Below are positions 40,434 to 48,283 of a DNA stretch of 54,872 nucleotides, one piece after another; position 1 is the first letter of the stretch, and every line of letters begins with the position of its first letter. The notes beneath the pieces were generated by a model that saw only the letters and a list, made by a program, of their open reading frames with translations, was not told where the DNA came from and did no database searches. Both the position numbers and the translations under genes were made by a program. The DNA is from Anaerolinea sp. GTDB taxonomy: Bacteria; Chloroflexota; Dehalococcoidia; Tepidiformales; Tepidiformaceae. The stretch lies in NCBI GenBank assembly GCA_013822275.1, contig PNKC01000014.1:1-54872 (forward strand), read 5' to 3'.

Positions 40434-42020
40434 ATGCTTTTTGCCGAAAACGTCACCAAAACCTTTGGGGCTGTCGATATCCTCTCCGGGCTCACGTTCA
40501 TCGTGGGTGATGGCGAACACGTGGGCCTCGTTGGCCCCAACGGGGGCGGCAAGTCCACTATCCTTCGCCTCCTCGCCGGAGACCACAAGCCCGACGAGGG
40601 CGCCTGCGGCTTCCGCAACGGCGCCATCGGCTACCTCCGCCAGGAAGCGGGCCTGAACGAGGACAACACCCTCCTGGAAGAGCTCTGGCTCGCCTTCCCC
40701 GAGGCTCGCGCCATCGAACTCGAACTCGAAGAGGTCTCCAGCAAGATCGAGCGCGGCGAGGGCGACCTCGACGAACTGATCCACGAACAGGCGCGCCTCT
40801 TCGATTCCTTCGAGGACCACGACGGCTACCGGATCGAATCGCGCATCGGCCGCGTGCTTGACGGCCTTGGGTTTTCACCGGATGACGCAAAGAAGCTTTG
40901 CGGCGCGTTCAGCGGTGGCTGGCAGATGCGCATCGCCCTCGCCAAGGTGCTCGTCCGCCGCCCGGAAAACGTCCTCCTGGACGAACCGACCAACCACCTG
41001 GACACGAAGACCCGCGCCTGGCTGGCCGAAGAGCTTGGCGAATGGGATTGCGCTCTCCTCATCGTCACCCACGATGGCGCCTTCCTCGACAAAGTCGCCA
41101 CCCGCATCCTGGACCTCCGCAACAAGAAGGTGGAGAGCTACGCCGGCAACTACACGAAGTACCAACAGCAGAAGGCGGACCGGCTCCACGCCCAGGACCA
41201 GGCCGCTGCCCGCCAGGAACGCGAGTTCGTGAAGCAGGAGCGCTTCATTGAGCGGTTCGGCGCCAAGGCCACGAAGGCCAAGGCCGTCCAAAGCCGCGAG
41301 AAAGCGCTCGCCAAGATCGAACGCATCGACCGCACCCAGAAGGAACCCGAGGTCCACTTCCAGCTCAACGCCACCGGCCGCACGGAGCGCGACGTCCTGA
41401 TGCTGAAGAAGGTGAGCCACGCTTTCGGCGACCACGTCATCCTGGTTGACGTGGACATGCATGTGGAGCGCGGCCACAAGGTCGCCCTCATCGGCCCCAA
41501 CGGCAGCGGCAAGTCCACCCTCCTCCGCATCTGCGCCGGACTGATGCCGCCCACCGACGGCGTTGTCGAGTGGGCCGAGCGCGCCCGCCCCGGCTACTAC
41601 GACCAGCACCAGGACGAGGCGATGGAAGCCGAACGCACCGTGCTGGAAGAAGTGCGGTCAGTCGCCGGCGGCGCGACGGATGTGAAGATCCGCACCGTCC
41701 TCGGACAGTTCCTTTTCCGCGGAGACGACGTTTTTAAACCGATCAAAGTGCTCTCCGGCGGCGAACGCAGCCGCGTTGCCCTCGCCAAGTTCCTGATCCA
41801 GCCGACGAACGTCCTCCTCCTCGACGAACCGACGAACCACCTGGACAAGACCACGAGGCGCAAGCTCATCGAAGCCCTCAGCGGCTACGAAGGCACGATC
41901 ATCTGCGCCAGCCACGACCCGGGAATCGTCGAGGGCGTCGCCACCCACGTCTACGAAGTGAAAGACCTCTCGGTGAGGGAACTGATCAGCCGCCGGCGCG
42001 AATTGGTCGAAGTAGAGTAA
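40434..42020 (+). CDS. ABC-F family ATPase
   Basis: A 528-residue protein with two ABC domains and no membrane part. First Walker A GPNGGGKST, signature-like FSGGWQMRIALA and Walker B VLLDEPTNHLD; second Walker A GPNGSGKST, LSGGERSRVALA and VLLLDEPTNHLD. A charged linker of about 80 residues (QQQKADRLHAQDQAAARQEREF) joins them, as in ribosome-binding ABC-F factors such as Uup/EttA. It probably acts on stalled or initiating ribosomes. The ATG has no clear ribosome binding site. The 231-bp gap to ppdK holds divergent promoters that I could not define. Confidence 0.92.
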   Translation: MLFAENVTKTFGAVDILSGLTFIVGDGEHVGLVGPNGGGKSTILRLLAGDHKPDEGACGFRNGAIGYLRQEAGLNEDNTLLEELWLAFPEARAIELELEEVSSKIERGEGDLDELIHEQARLFDSFEDHDGYRIESRIGRVLDGLGFSPDDAKKLCGAFSGGWQMRIALAKVLVRRPENVLLDEPTNHLDTKTRAWLAEELGEWDCALLIVTHDGAFLDKVATRILDLRNKKVESYAGNYTKYQQQKADRLHAQDQAAARQEREFVKQERFIERFGAKATKAKAVQSREKALAKIERIDRTQKEPEVHFQLNATGRTERDVLMLKKVSHAFGDHVILVDVDMHVERGHKVALIGPNGSGKSTLLRICAGLMPPTDGVVEWAERARPGYYDQHQDEAMEAERTVLEEVRSVAGGATDVKIRTVLGQFLFRGDDVFKPIKVLSGGERSRVALAKFLIQPTNVLLLDEPTNHLDKTTRRKLIEALSGYEGTIICASHDPGIVEGVATHVYEVKDLSVRELISRRRELVEVE

Positions 42021-42040
42021 GCAAGTCCGGGAGGGCGAAC

Positions 42041-42571
42041 GTGTCCGAGCCACCCCCCGGCAACAGCCGCGAAAACCCCCGCCTCCGCCCTGCCGCGCGC
42101 GTCGTCCTTATCGATGGCCAGGACCGTGTCCTGCTCTTTCGGGCGGAACTGGCCGGCTTTGATCTCACTGAAGCTGAACGCCGCGTTTTCTGGATAACGC
42201 CAGGCGGCGGCCTGAACCCTGGAGAATCCTGGGAAGCGGCGGCGAAGCGCGAACTCTGGGAGGAGATCGGCCTCCAAGACTGTGACCTGGGGCCGTGCGC
42301 GTGGCTCCGGGAGCACACCTTCTTCTTCCACCCCGGTGGCCGGTGGTACACCCAGCAGGAACGCTACTTTGTCGCCCGCGTGGATTCACATGACGTTGTC
42401 ACGCGCCACCAGGAAGCGTTCGAAGCCCAGTTCATGACCGCCCACCGCTGGTGGACGCTAGCCGAGATGCACGTCAGCGAAGATCGCCTGGTCCCCGGCA
42501 ACCTGGCTGAACTGTTCGGGCGCCTGCTCGCGGAAGGCCCGCCCGCCGAGCCGTTCGTGGTCGGGGTCTAG
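42041..42571 (+). CDS. NUDIX hydrolase
   Basis: A 176-residue enzyme. The NUDIX box is complete in GGLNPGESWEAAAKRELWEEIGL (G-x5-E-x7-REL-x2-E-x-G). The N-terminal RPAARVVLIDGQDRVLLFRAE is the first strand of the fold. It hydrolyses a nucleoside diphosphate linked to X; the substrate is unknown. The GTG start has GGAGGG upstream and lies 20 bp after the ABC-F stop, so the two are probably cotranscribed. A heptad array begins seven bases after its TAG. Confidence 0.9.
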   Translation: MSEPPPGNSRENPRLRPAARVVLIDGQDRVLLFRAELAGFDLTEAERRVFWITPGGGLNPGESWEAAAKRELWEEIGLQDCDLGPCAWLREHTFFFHPGGRWYTQQERYFVARVDSHDVVTRHQEAFEAQFMTAHRWWTLAEMHVSEDRLVPGNLAELFGRLLAEGPPAEPFVVGV

Positions 42572-42578
42572 CGGATTG

Positions 42579-42613
42579 GCAAATCCAAAATCAGCAATCC
42601 AAAATCCAAAATC
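42579..42613. repeat. Heptad array, CAAAATC family (AT-rich)
   Basis: Five units: GCAAATC, CAAAATC, AGCAATC, CAAAATC, CAAAATC. It is far more AT-rich than the rest of the window. It lies between convergent NUDIX and SDR genes; the last base of the array is part of the SDR stop codon. Confidence 0.93.
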
Positions 42614-43365
42614 TACCGGAGCGCCCGCCCCCCATCCACGGTGATAATCGTCCCCGTCACATAACTGCTCGCGTCGCTCGCGAGGTAAAGCGCGGCCCCC
42701 GCGATGTCGCCCGGTTCAGCCATCCGGTCCATGGGGATGTCGCCGCGCAGGCCTTCGCCATGGCGGCTGGCGAACAAGTCCGCGACGAACTCGGTCTCCG
42801 TCCAGCCGGGCGCGACCGCGTTGACGCGCACGCCGCGGTCAGCCCATTCAAGCGCCATCACTTTCGTGAACTGGTGCACGGCCGCTTTCGAGGCGGCGTA
42901 AACACCCTGGCGTTCGAGAGGCATCACGCCCGCGATTGAACTGATGTTGACGATGCTCCCCGGCCGGCCCGCCTCGAACATCCGCTTCGCCACCTCCACG
43001 CTACAGAAGTATGCTCCGCGCGCGTTCACGTCCATCACCTCGTCCCATTCCTCGACGGTTACGTGCTCCGCACGCTTGTAGTAGGGGCTGATGCCAGCGT
43101 TGTTGACCAGAATATCCACCGGCGAAAGCCGCCAGGCTTCCTCAACCATCGCCGTGACCCGGGCCGGGTCCGCGTTGTCGCAGGGGATAGCCAGGGCCGC
43201 GAGGCCGAGCTGCCTGGCCGCGGCATGGAGCGCCTCCGCCCCGCGGGCGGTCATGATCACCTTCGCGCCGGAGTCCACGAACGCCCACGCAATCGCCAGT
43301 CCGATGCCGCGCGACGCGCCCGTGATCAGTGCGGTCTTGCCTTCGAGTGAAAAGGGGTTGGTCAC
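42613..43365 (-). CDS. SDR oxidoreductase
   Basis: A 250-residue classic short-chain dehydrogenase: LITGASRGIGLAIAWAF, CDNADPARV, VNNAG, NISSIAGVMPLERQGVYAASKAAV (Ser-Tyr-Lys) and VAPGWTETEF. ITVDGG closes the fold. TARG after the second strand suggests NADP. The start is the GTG at 43365; TAGAAT ends eight bases upstream without a ribosome binding site. The frame is open further upstream, but homology begins here. Substrate unknown; FabG/glucose-dehydrogenase-like. Confidence 0.9.
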   Translation of the reverse strand: MTNPFSLEGKTALITGASRGIGLAIAWAFVDSGAKVIMTARGAEALHAAARQLGLAALAIPCDNADPARVTAMVEEAWRLSPVDILVNNAGISPYYKRAEHVTVEEWDEVMDVNARGAYFCSVEVAKRMFEAGRPGSIVNISSIAGVMPLERQGVYAASKAAVHQFTKVMALEWADRGVRVNAVAPGWTETEFVADLFASRHGEGLRGDIPMDRMAEPGDIAGAALYLASDASSYVTGTIITVDGGRALR

Positions 43366-43373
43366 AAGACGTG

Positions 43374-43379
43374 ATTCTA
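43374..43379 (-). promoter_or_regulatory. -10 box of the SDR gene (leaderless type)
   Basis: TAGAAT on the minus strand, eight bases before the GTG start. Confidence 0.45.
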
Positions 43380-43434
43380 AGCCAGGCGACCGCTGGCGGC
43401 CCGCAGCGGGGTTACTCCCGGCTGCCGGAGGAGC

Positions 43435-43440
43435 TACGCT
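43435..43440 (+). promoter_or_regulatory. -10 box of the glycosylase gene (leaderless type)
   Basis: TACGCT followed by six bases and the ATG. The same hexamer and spacing stand before lipA. Confidence 0.45.
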
Positions 43441-43446
43441 TCGCCG

Positions 43447-44136
43447 ATGCGCGACATCGATGCCGGGGCCGCCATCCGCCACCTGAGCGCGAACGACCCC
43501 GTGATGGGCCGGATCATCGCCACCGTCGGCCGGTTCGCGATGCGGCCGGACAGCGAAGACCCGTTCCGCTCCCTCGCCCGCGCGATCATCTTCCAGCAAC
43601 TCAGCGGCAAGGCGGCGGGCACAATCTACGACCGCTTCGTGGCGCTGTTCGACCTGGGTGGGGCAAGCGGCGCCGTCCGCCGGACGGACCCCGCGTGGTC
43701 TCCGCTCGGACAGGCTTTCCCTCCTCCTACCGCCGTCCTTGCCATGGATGAAGAGAAGATGCGGGGCGCGGGGCTTTCGCGACAGAAGACGGCCTCCATC
43801 CGGAGCCTCGCCGGACACTTCGCCTCGGGCGAGCTGGGCAGCGAGCAGTTCGACTCGTGGGAAGACGAAGAGATCATCGCGCACCTGACGCGAGTGCGCG
43901 GCATCGGCCGTTGGACCGCGGAGATGTTCCTGATCTTCCACCTCCACCGCCCGGACGTCCTGCCCGTGAACGATGTAGGGATTAACCGGGCGATCATGAA
44001 ACAGTACGGGCTCGTGGCCATGCCCGCGCCCGAAGACGTCCGCGCCATCGGCTCACCCTGGCGACCGTGGGCGACCGTCGCCTGCTGGTACCTCTGGCGG
44101 ACGGAAGACGTCCGGCTCCTGACGCCGCAAGCATAG
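43447..44136 (+). CDS. DNA-3-methyladenine glycosylase II type (AlkA-like)
   Basis: A 229-residue HhH-GPD base-excision glycosylase. It has RAIIFQQLSGKAAGTIYDRF at about residues 45-64, LTRVRGIGRWTAEMFLIFHLHRPDVLPVNDVGI (helix-hairpin-helix then the Gly/Pro loop with catalytic Asp). The N-terminal AlkA TBP-like domain is absent, as in the shorter MagII-like enzymes. It would remove alkylated purines from DNA. It starts 81 bp from the divergent SDR gene. Confidence 0.9.
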   Translation: MRDIDAGAAIRHLSANDPVMGRIIATVGRFAMRPDSEDPFRSLARAIIFQQLSGKAAGTIYDRFVALFDLGGASGAVRRTDPAWSPLGQAFPPPTAVLAMDEEKMRGAGLSRQKTASIRSLAGHFASGELGSEQFDSWEDEEIIAHLTRVRGIGRWTAEMFLIFHLHRPDVLPVNDVGINRAIMKQYGLVAMPAPEDVRAIGSPWRPWATVACWYLWRTEDVRLLTPQA

Positions 44137-44142
44137 GCAGAG

Positions 44143-44496
44143 CTAGGCGACGAAGCGGTTGACGGTCTCCTCGAGCTGCTCGAGGGCGAACGGTTTGGTC
44201 AATACGCCGGCAACGCGGGCCGCGCGCGGGTCTTCCTCGGCGAAGCTGCGTTCGCCAGTCATAACGACCACCGGTGGCCGGTGAGTCGCCAGCCGCTCCA
44301 TAGAATCAACCACGCGGAAGCCGTCGCCATCGGCGAGGTGCAGGTCCAGCAGCACAAGGTCGAAACCGTCGCCCGCGATGAGGTTGATCGCCTCGGCGGC
44401 AGACCGGACGCCGGTTACCGTATGGCCGGCGTTGGTCAGCACGTGCCGGATCAAGCGCGAGATAGCCCGCTCGTCTTCGGCTAAGAGGATGTGCAT
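44143..44496 (-). CDS. Single-domain response regulator
   Basis: A 117-residue receiver domain with no output domain. Features: ILLAEDERAI (acidic pocket), phosphoacceptor Asp in LVLLDLHLADGDGF, VVVMTGE (Thr) and GVLTKPF (Lys). Such CheY/Spo0F-like proteins pass a phosphate on or bind a target protein. The ribosome binding site GGGAGG overlaps the stop of the kinase gene upstream, which couples their translation. Confidence 0.92.
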   Translation of the reverse strand: MHILLAEDERAISRLIRHVLTNAGHTVTGVRSAAEAINLIAGDGFDLVLLDLHLADGDGFRVVDSMERLATHRPPVVVMTGERSFAEEDPRAARVAGVLTKPFALEQLEETVNRFVA

Positions 44497-44506
44497 GCCA
44501 GCCTCC

Positions 44507-45163
44507 CTAGACCCCGCCGCGATGCCACGGCAGCCTCGCGTCGATCCTGGCGTAACGCTCTCCGCGTATGCAGTCCACGTTACCACCCATGGCAAGTATG
44601 GTTTGCCGGGAACGAAAGAAGGCGAAGCCGGCGTCCGATGCGATTGGTTTGGTTGAAGCACCGGGCGCGCCGCTGCTGAATCCGACGCGACAGGCTTCCC
44701 CGTCCGCCGCGCACTGAAACTCGACCGTCCCGCTGCCGTTGCCCATGCGGTTGGCGGATTCGGCGAAACCCGCGATCGCCCGCACGAGACGGGCCACATC
44801 CCACGGCCCTTCGATCCCGGCCGGGACCACCCCTTCAATCGACACGGCATGGCCCAGAAGCTCGCGGGCAGCGTCAACGGCCGCCCCGAGGTCGCACGGC
44901 CCGAACAGTACCGGCACTTTGCCGCGCTCCAGCCGGGACGCTTCCTGGAGGTCGTCGGCGAGATGCTGAAGGTCATCGACGGATGCCTTGAGCATCTCGG
45001 CGAGTTCCGTATCCAGGAGCAGCTTGCCATCGCTGGACTGCCGGCGGGCCAGTTCCATCACCATCCGGATGGAAGTCAGGGGCGTGCGGATCTCGTGCGC
45101 GAACGCTCCCATCGCCTCGTAGCGGTAGCGGTCTTCTTCTTTGCGAAGCTGGTCCTGATCCAT
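44507..45163 (-). CDS. Small soluble histidine kinase-like protein, degenerate ATPase domain
   Basis: A 218-residue protein. The dimerisation/phosphoacceptor helix is clear (GAFAHEIRTPLTSIRMVMELA, His about 24). The following part has the length of a HATPase domain, but the N-box reads GFAESANRMG instead of NLLxNAxKxT and no D-x-G-x-G box is visible. There is no sensor or membrane domain. It may be a phosphotransferase in the manner of Spo0B, or a kinase with a divergent ATP site. It is followed 10 bp later by a single-domain receiver, its likely partner. Confidence 0.8.
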   Translation of the reverse strand: MDQDQLRKEEDRYRYEAMGAFAHEIRTPLTSIRMVMELARRQSSDGKLLLDTELAEMLKASVDDLQHLADDLQEASRLERGKVPVLFGPCDLGAAVDAARELLGHAVSIEGVVPAGIEGPWDVARLVRAIAGFAESANRMGNGSGTVEFQCAADGEACRVGFSSGAPGASTKPIASDAGFAFFRSRQTILAMGGNVDCIRGERYARIDARLPWHRGGV

Positions 45164-45232
45164 AGCGCCCTGATGCCCGTGGCCCTTAGCCCGGGTGATT
45201 GCTCGTTACCATCGGGAATTACCCGGCGACCG

Positions 45233-46183
45233 TCAAGCGTCCGGCTCACTGCCTGGCGCGCCGAGGGCGACGACGGAGACCGGCTCGAGGTTGGCGAAGC
45301 GTGGGCGGAACCTGGGCCCACCGCCATGGCCCGCCTGCTCCTCGGCGTGATAGGAGCTGCGCACCAGTGGCCCCGATTCCACATGCTTGAAGCCCATCTC
45401 CAGTGCCCGCTCCTTCAGCTCGGCGAACTCATCCGGGTGCCAGTAGCGGACGACATCCAGGTGTTGGGGGGTAGGTTTGAGGTACTGGCCAACCGTGAGG
45501 ATATCGACCTCGTTCGCGGCGAGGTCGCGGAAGACGGCCAACAGTTCATCCCGTGTTTCACCGAGGCCCACCATCAGGCTGCTCTTGGTGAGCGCGCCCG
45601 CGTCCATCGCCTTCGCGCGGCGGAGCACTTCCAGCGATCGCTCGTAGCCTGCCTGGGGGCGCACGTGCGCGTAGAGCCGGGGGACAGTCTCCGTGTTGTG
45701 GTTGAGGATCTCGGGGCAGGCATCCATGACGAGCCTGAGCGCTGCCTCGTCCCCTTTGAAGTCAGGGATGAGTACCTCGACGGTGGTTTCGGGAGAGAGG
45801 CGGCGCGTCCAGCGGATGGTCTCGGCGAAGATACCGGCGCCGCCGTCCTCCAGCTCGTCCCGGTTGACGCTCGTGATGACCGCGTGCCTCAGCCCCATGC
45901 GCTGGATGGCGAGCGCCACTCGCGCGGGTTCGCCCGTGTCAACCGTCCCTGGCCGCCCGGTGGCGACCGCGCAGAAGCCGCATGACCGTGTACAGGTGTC
46001 GCCGAGGATCATGAACGTCGCCGTGCCGCGGCTCCAGCAATCACCGATGTTCGGGCAGCGCGCCTCTTCGCAGACGGTGTGCAGCGACTGGTCGCGCATC
46101 AGGTCTTGGAGGCGCTGGTAGTTTCCGCCGGCCGGGAACCGCACTTTCAGCCACGGCGGACGCTGGGGATGGGCGAGAGTCAT
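45233..46183 (-). CDS. lipA: Lipoyl synthase (LipA)
   Basis: A 316-residue radical SAM enzyme that inserts two sulfur atoms into octanoyl groups. The auxiliary cluster motif is [13 protein letters not shown], the radical SAM motif is CTRSCGFC, and the third family Ser/Tyr motif is near the C-terminus ([13 protein letters not shown]). The start is the ATG at 46183; an upstream ATG exists, but TACGCT ends six bases before this one and the family start fits. LipB is not in the window. Confidence 0.95.
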   Translation of the reverse strand: MTLAHPQRPPWLKVRFPAGGNYQRLQDLMRDQSLHTVCEEARCPNIGDCWSRGTATFMILGDTCTRSCGFCAVATGRPGTVDTGEPARVALAIQRMGLRHAVITSVNRDELEDGGAGIFAETIRWTRRLSPETTVEVLIPDFKGDEAALRLVMDACPEILNHNTETVPRLYAHVRPQAGYERSLEVLRRAKAMDAGALTKSSLMVGLGETRDELLAVFRDLAANEVDILTVGQYLKPTPQHLDVVRYWHPDEFAELKERALEMGFKHVESGPLVRSSYHAEEQAGHGGGPRFRPRFANLEPVSVVALGAPGSEPDA

Positions 46184-46189
46184 GAGGAC

Positions 46190-46195
46190 AGCGTA
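46190..46195 (-). promoter_or_regulatory. -10 box of lipA (leaderless type)
   Basis: TACGCT on the minus strand, six bases before the ATG; no ribosome binding site. Confidence 0.45.
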
Positions 46196-46274
46196 GCGCA
46201 TGGCGCGGCCGTTGGGACGCTCGAATGACTCCCAGGGCGCTGAGCGCATCGCGCGGCGCGCCACACGCCGCCCA

Positions 46275-46305
46275 GTCCGTACTGCGCACGCCAGTAAGCG
46301 GTGCG
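46275..46305. repeat. REP-like dispersed 31-mer, copy B
   Basis: Matches 28 of 31 bases with 53885-53915 and is also related to 16381-16411. It lies in the 238-bp gap between lipA and the glycosyltransferase, which holds no gene that I can support. Confidence 0.7.
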
Positions 46306-46388
46306 ATGGTGCTCTTTCGAAGCGACGTCGGCGCTTGTCGTCAGCACTGGAGAGCCTTGAGACCTTGATTCACCTTCGCCATCGTCCC

Positions 46389-46416
46389 GGCCAACGGCCA
46401 ACAGCCAACAGCCAAC
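46389..46416. repeat. Heptad array, GGCTGTT family, minus orientation
   Basis: Four units, on the plus strand GGCCAAC x2 and AGCCAAC x2. On the minus strand they follow the TAG of the glycosyltransferase after five bases as GTTGGCT x2 and GTTGGCC x2, the same orientation relative to the gene as the array at 16299. Confidence 0.9.
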
Positions 46417-46421
46417 GCCGC

Positions 46422-47705
46422 CTACCGGATCCCCCCCGCCAGCAGCGCCGCTTCCCACGCTTCTTTCCCGAAGCGCGCACCTTCGCCCGCGACTCCGCCG
46501 CGAGAGCGGTGCTCGGCGAGCACCCGGTCGTAAAGCGAAGCCATCTGGAGGGCGACGCGCCGCCAGGCGAACCGCTCGACGGACTTCTGGGCGGCTCGGG
46601 AGAAGTTGGCCCGCAACTCGGGATTCGTGAGCAGCACTTCGAGCTTCTCCGCGAACGGCTCCGGGCAGCGCCAGGGGATGAGATAGCCGGTCACACCGTC
46701 CGTCACGGTGGAGATGAGGCCGCCCACGCGCGAAGCAACGACAGGCGTGCCGCAGGCCATCGCTTCTACCGCCACCAGCCCGAAGCTTTCGTAATAGCTC
46801 GGGACAACGCAGACATCGGCGGCGCTGTAGTAGTCCGGCAGGTCTTCGTGCTTGACGGCGCCGATGAAGCGGATGTTTTTCGCCACCCCCTCGGCCTCGG
46901 CCTGTCCACGGAGCTCGGCCTTCAGGGCGTCGGCGCGGTCGTCTCCACCGACGATGAGGAGGGTGAAGTCGCTCGCATCCAACTGGGCCACCGCGCTAAT
47001 AAGGATATCAACCCCTTTCAGCTTTTCGAGGCGGCCGACCCACAGGAGCACCGGCGCTCCCAACGGCAGCCCAAGCTTCTTTCGCGCCGCTGCGCGGTCG
47101 GAGGGACGGAACCGCTCCAGGTCAACCCCGCAGGGGATGGTGTGGATCTTCCCGTGGTCCGCGGCGTAGTAGCGTTCCAGCAGTTCCCGTTCGTGGCTGC
47201 TGGCAGTGACGATGGCGGAGGCGCGGCGGACGATCTGGCGCTCGTGGCGGATGCGCTTCTTCGGCTCCTGTTCGCCAAACCGCGCCCGGTTCTTCACTTC
47301 GCCGAGCGTGTGGAACATGACGAGGTGGGGCACATCGAGGGCACGCGCGAGGTGGCCGCCCGCCCAGCCGCTCTGCCAGTAGTGGCTGTGGATGGCGTCA
47401 TAGCCGCGGCCGTCTTCGTGGACGAAGCGGCGCATGTCCCGAGCAAAATCCGGCAGGAAATCGATAATCGCTTCCTTTTCGACCGGCTCGGGCGGGCCCG
47501 CCTCCACGCGGATGAGACGGAGGTTCGGGGCGATCGTTTCCACGCGCGGCAGGTCCGCGTCTCGTCGCGTGAAGATGTCGATTTCGTAGCCGAGCCGTGC
47601 CAGCTCGCGCGAAAGTTCCAGGACATACACGTTCATCCCGCCGGTCTCCCGCCCGCCAAGGGGCGCGAGCGGGCTCGTATGGGCTGAAACCTGGGCGATG
47701 CGCAT
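46422..47705 (-). CDS. Glycosyltransferase family 4, MshA/sucrose-phosphate-synthase-like
   Basis: A 427-residue GT-B enzyme. The N-terminus MRIAQVSAHTSPLAPLGGRETGGMNVYVLELSRELARLGYEIDIFTR carries the GGMNVY loop typical of MshA (D-inositol-3-phosphate glycosyltransferase) and sucrose-phosphate synthase. Also present are IHSHYWQSGW, VASSHERE-like TASSHERELL, and ESFGLVAVEAMACGTPVVAS (E-x7-E). The substrate is uncertain. I chose the ATG at 47705 where homology begins; another ATG lies seven codons upstream. No ribosome binding site is clear at either. Its stop is followed by a heptad array. Confidence 0.88.
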   Translation of the reverse strand: MRIAQVSAHTSPLAPLGGRETGGMNVYVLELSRELARLGYEIDIFTRRDADLPRVETIAPNLRLIRVEAGPPEPVEKEAIIDFLPDFARDMRRFVHEDGRGYDAIHSHYWQSGWAGGHLARALDVPHLVMFHTLGEVKNRARFGEQEPKKRIRHERQIVRRASAIVTASSHERELLERYYAADHGKIHTIPCGVDLERFRPSDRAAARKKLGLPLGAPVLLWVGRLEKLKGVDILISAVAQLDASDFTLLIVGGDDRADALKAELRGQAEAEGVAKNIRFIGAVKHEDLPDYYSAADVCVVPSYYESFGLVAVEAMACGTPVVASRVGGLISTVTDGVTGYLIPWRCPEPFAEKLEVLLTNPELRANFSRAAQKSVERFAWRRVALQMASLYDRVLAEHRSRGGVAGEGARFGKEAWEAALLAGGIR

Positions 47706-47860
47706 GGTTATGGCTACTTCAGTCATCCGTCGTTGGCGCGGCGCTGCCGGGCCACCCGGATATTGTTACGGAAAGCCGGGAAGATTTCAGGCAGGACTGA
47801 TCACGCCCGCTGGTAGTTGCTCCCTGAAACCGGCGATCGATGATGTATCTGTCAACGATC

Positions 47861-47920
47861 CCCTCCCCCTCCCCTGTCGTCCTTCCGCGGAAGGAGGGAG
47901 GGGGCCGGGGGGTGAGGGCG
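47861..47920. repeat. Dispersed C-rich hairpin repeat, copy 4
   Basis: Perfect palindrome CCTTCCGCGGAAGG at 47881-47894, flanked on the left by CCCCTCCCCCTCCCC and on the right by GGGAGGGGG and GGGGTGAGGG. It occupies most of the 260-bp gap between the glycosyltransferase start and the unknown gene after proA; the remainder holds nothing that I can assign. Confidence 0.88.
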
Positions 47921-47965
47921 CGCGGCCGGACCCCCGGTCGGACCAACCAACGCCCGGTTCCGCAA

Positions 47966-48283
47966 CTAATTCAACCGGAACGTGTCGCCTTCTTCTTCGT
48001 CGTCATCGGCGTCGCTGTCGCTGTAGACGCCGGCCGGCGAGCCCCTCCAGACCGTGACGATGAAGTCCTCGCGGTAGGGGTCGGCCGTCATCACAAGCCG
48101 CTCGTCGGCGGCGTCAATGAGCATCTGGATGCGCTCCTCGTTGGCGTCGGCGGTGGTGCAGAGCGTGGCATGCACGTTGGCGCCCTGGTAGTGAATGTCG
48201 ATCCGGCCGCAAATGCCGCCGTCTTCAAGAATGGTGTACGACTCGGAGTGGGGTGTCCGGGATTCGCGTTCGAAGTCAATCAC
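47966..48283 (-). CDS. Unknown 105-residue protein coupled to proA
   Basis: I do not recognise a family. The sequence has alternating beta strands (GRIDIHYQGANVHATLCTTADANEERIQMLIDAADERLVMT then FIVTVWRG) and an acidic tail (SDSDADDDEEEGD). The GTG at 48283 overlaps the proA stop by 4 bp (GTGA), so it is almost certainly expressed from the proA message. A longer reading from 48319 is possible but would overlap proA by about 40 bp. The alpha-beta pattern could be a small ferredoxin-like fold. Confidence 0.7.
   Translation of the reverse strand: MIDFERESRTPHSESYTILEDGGICGRIDIHYQGANVHATLCTTADANEERIQMLIDAADERLVMTADPYREDFIVTVWRGSPAGVYSDSDADDDEEEGDTFRLN

Noticed and set aside
45191-45226. Inverted repeat CCGGGT/ACCCGG between the kinase gene and lipA as a terminator
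   Set aside because: The six-base arms are 24 bases apart and no T-run follows, so support is too weak.
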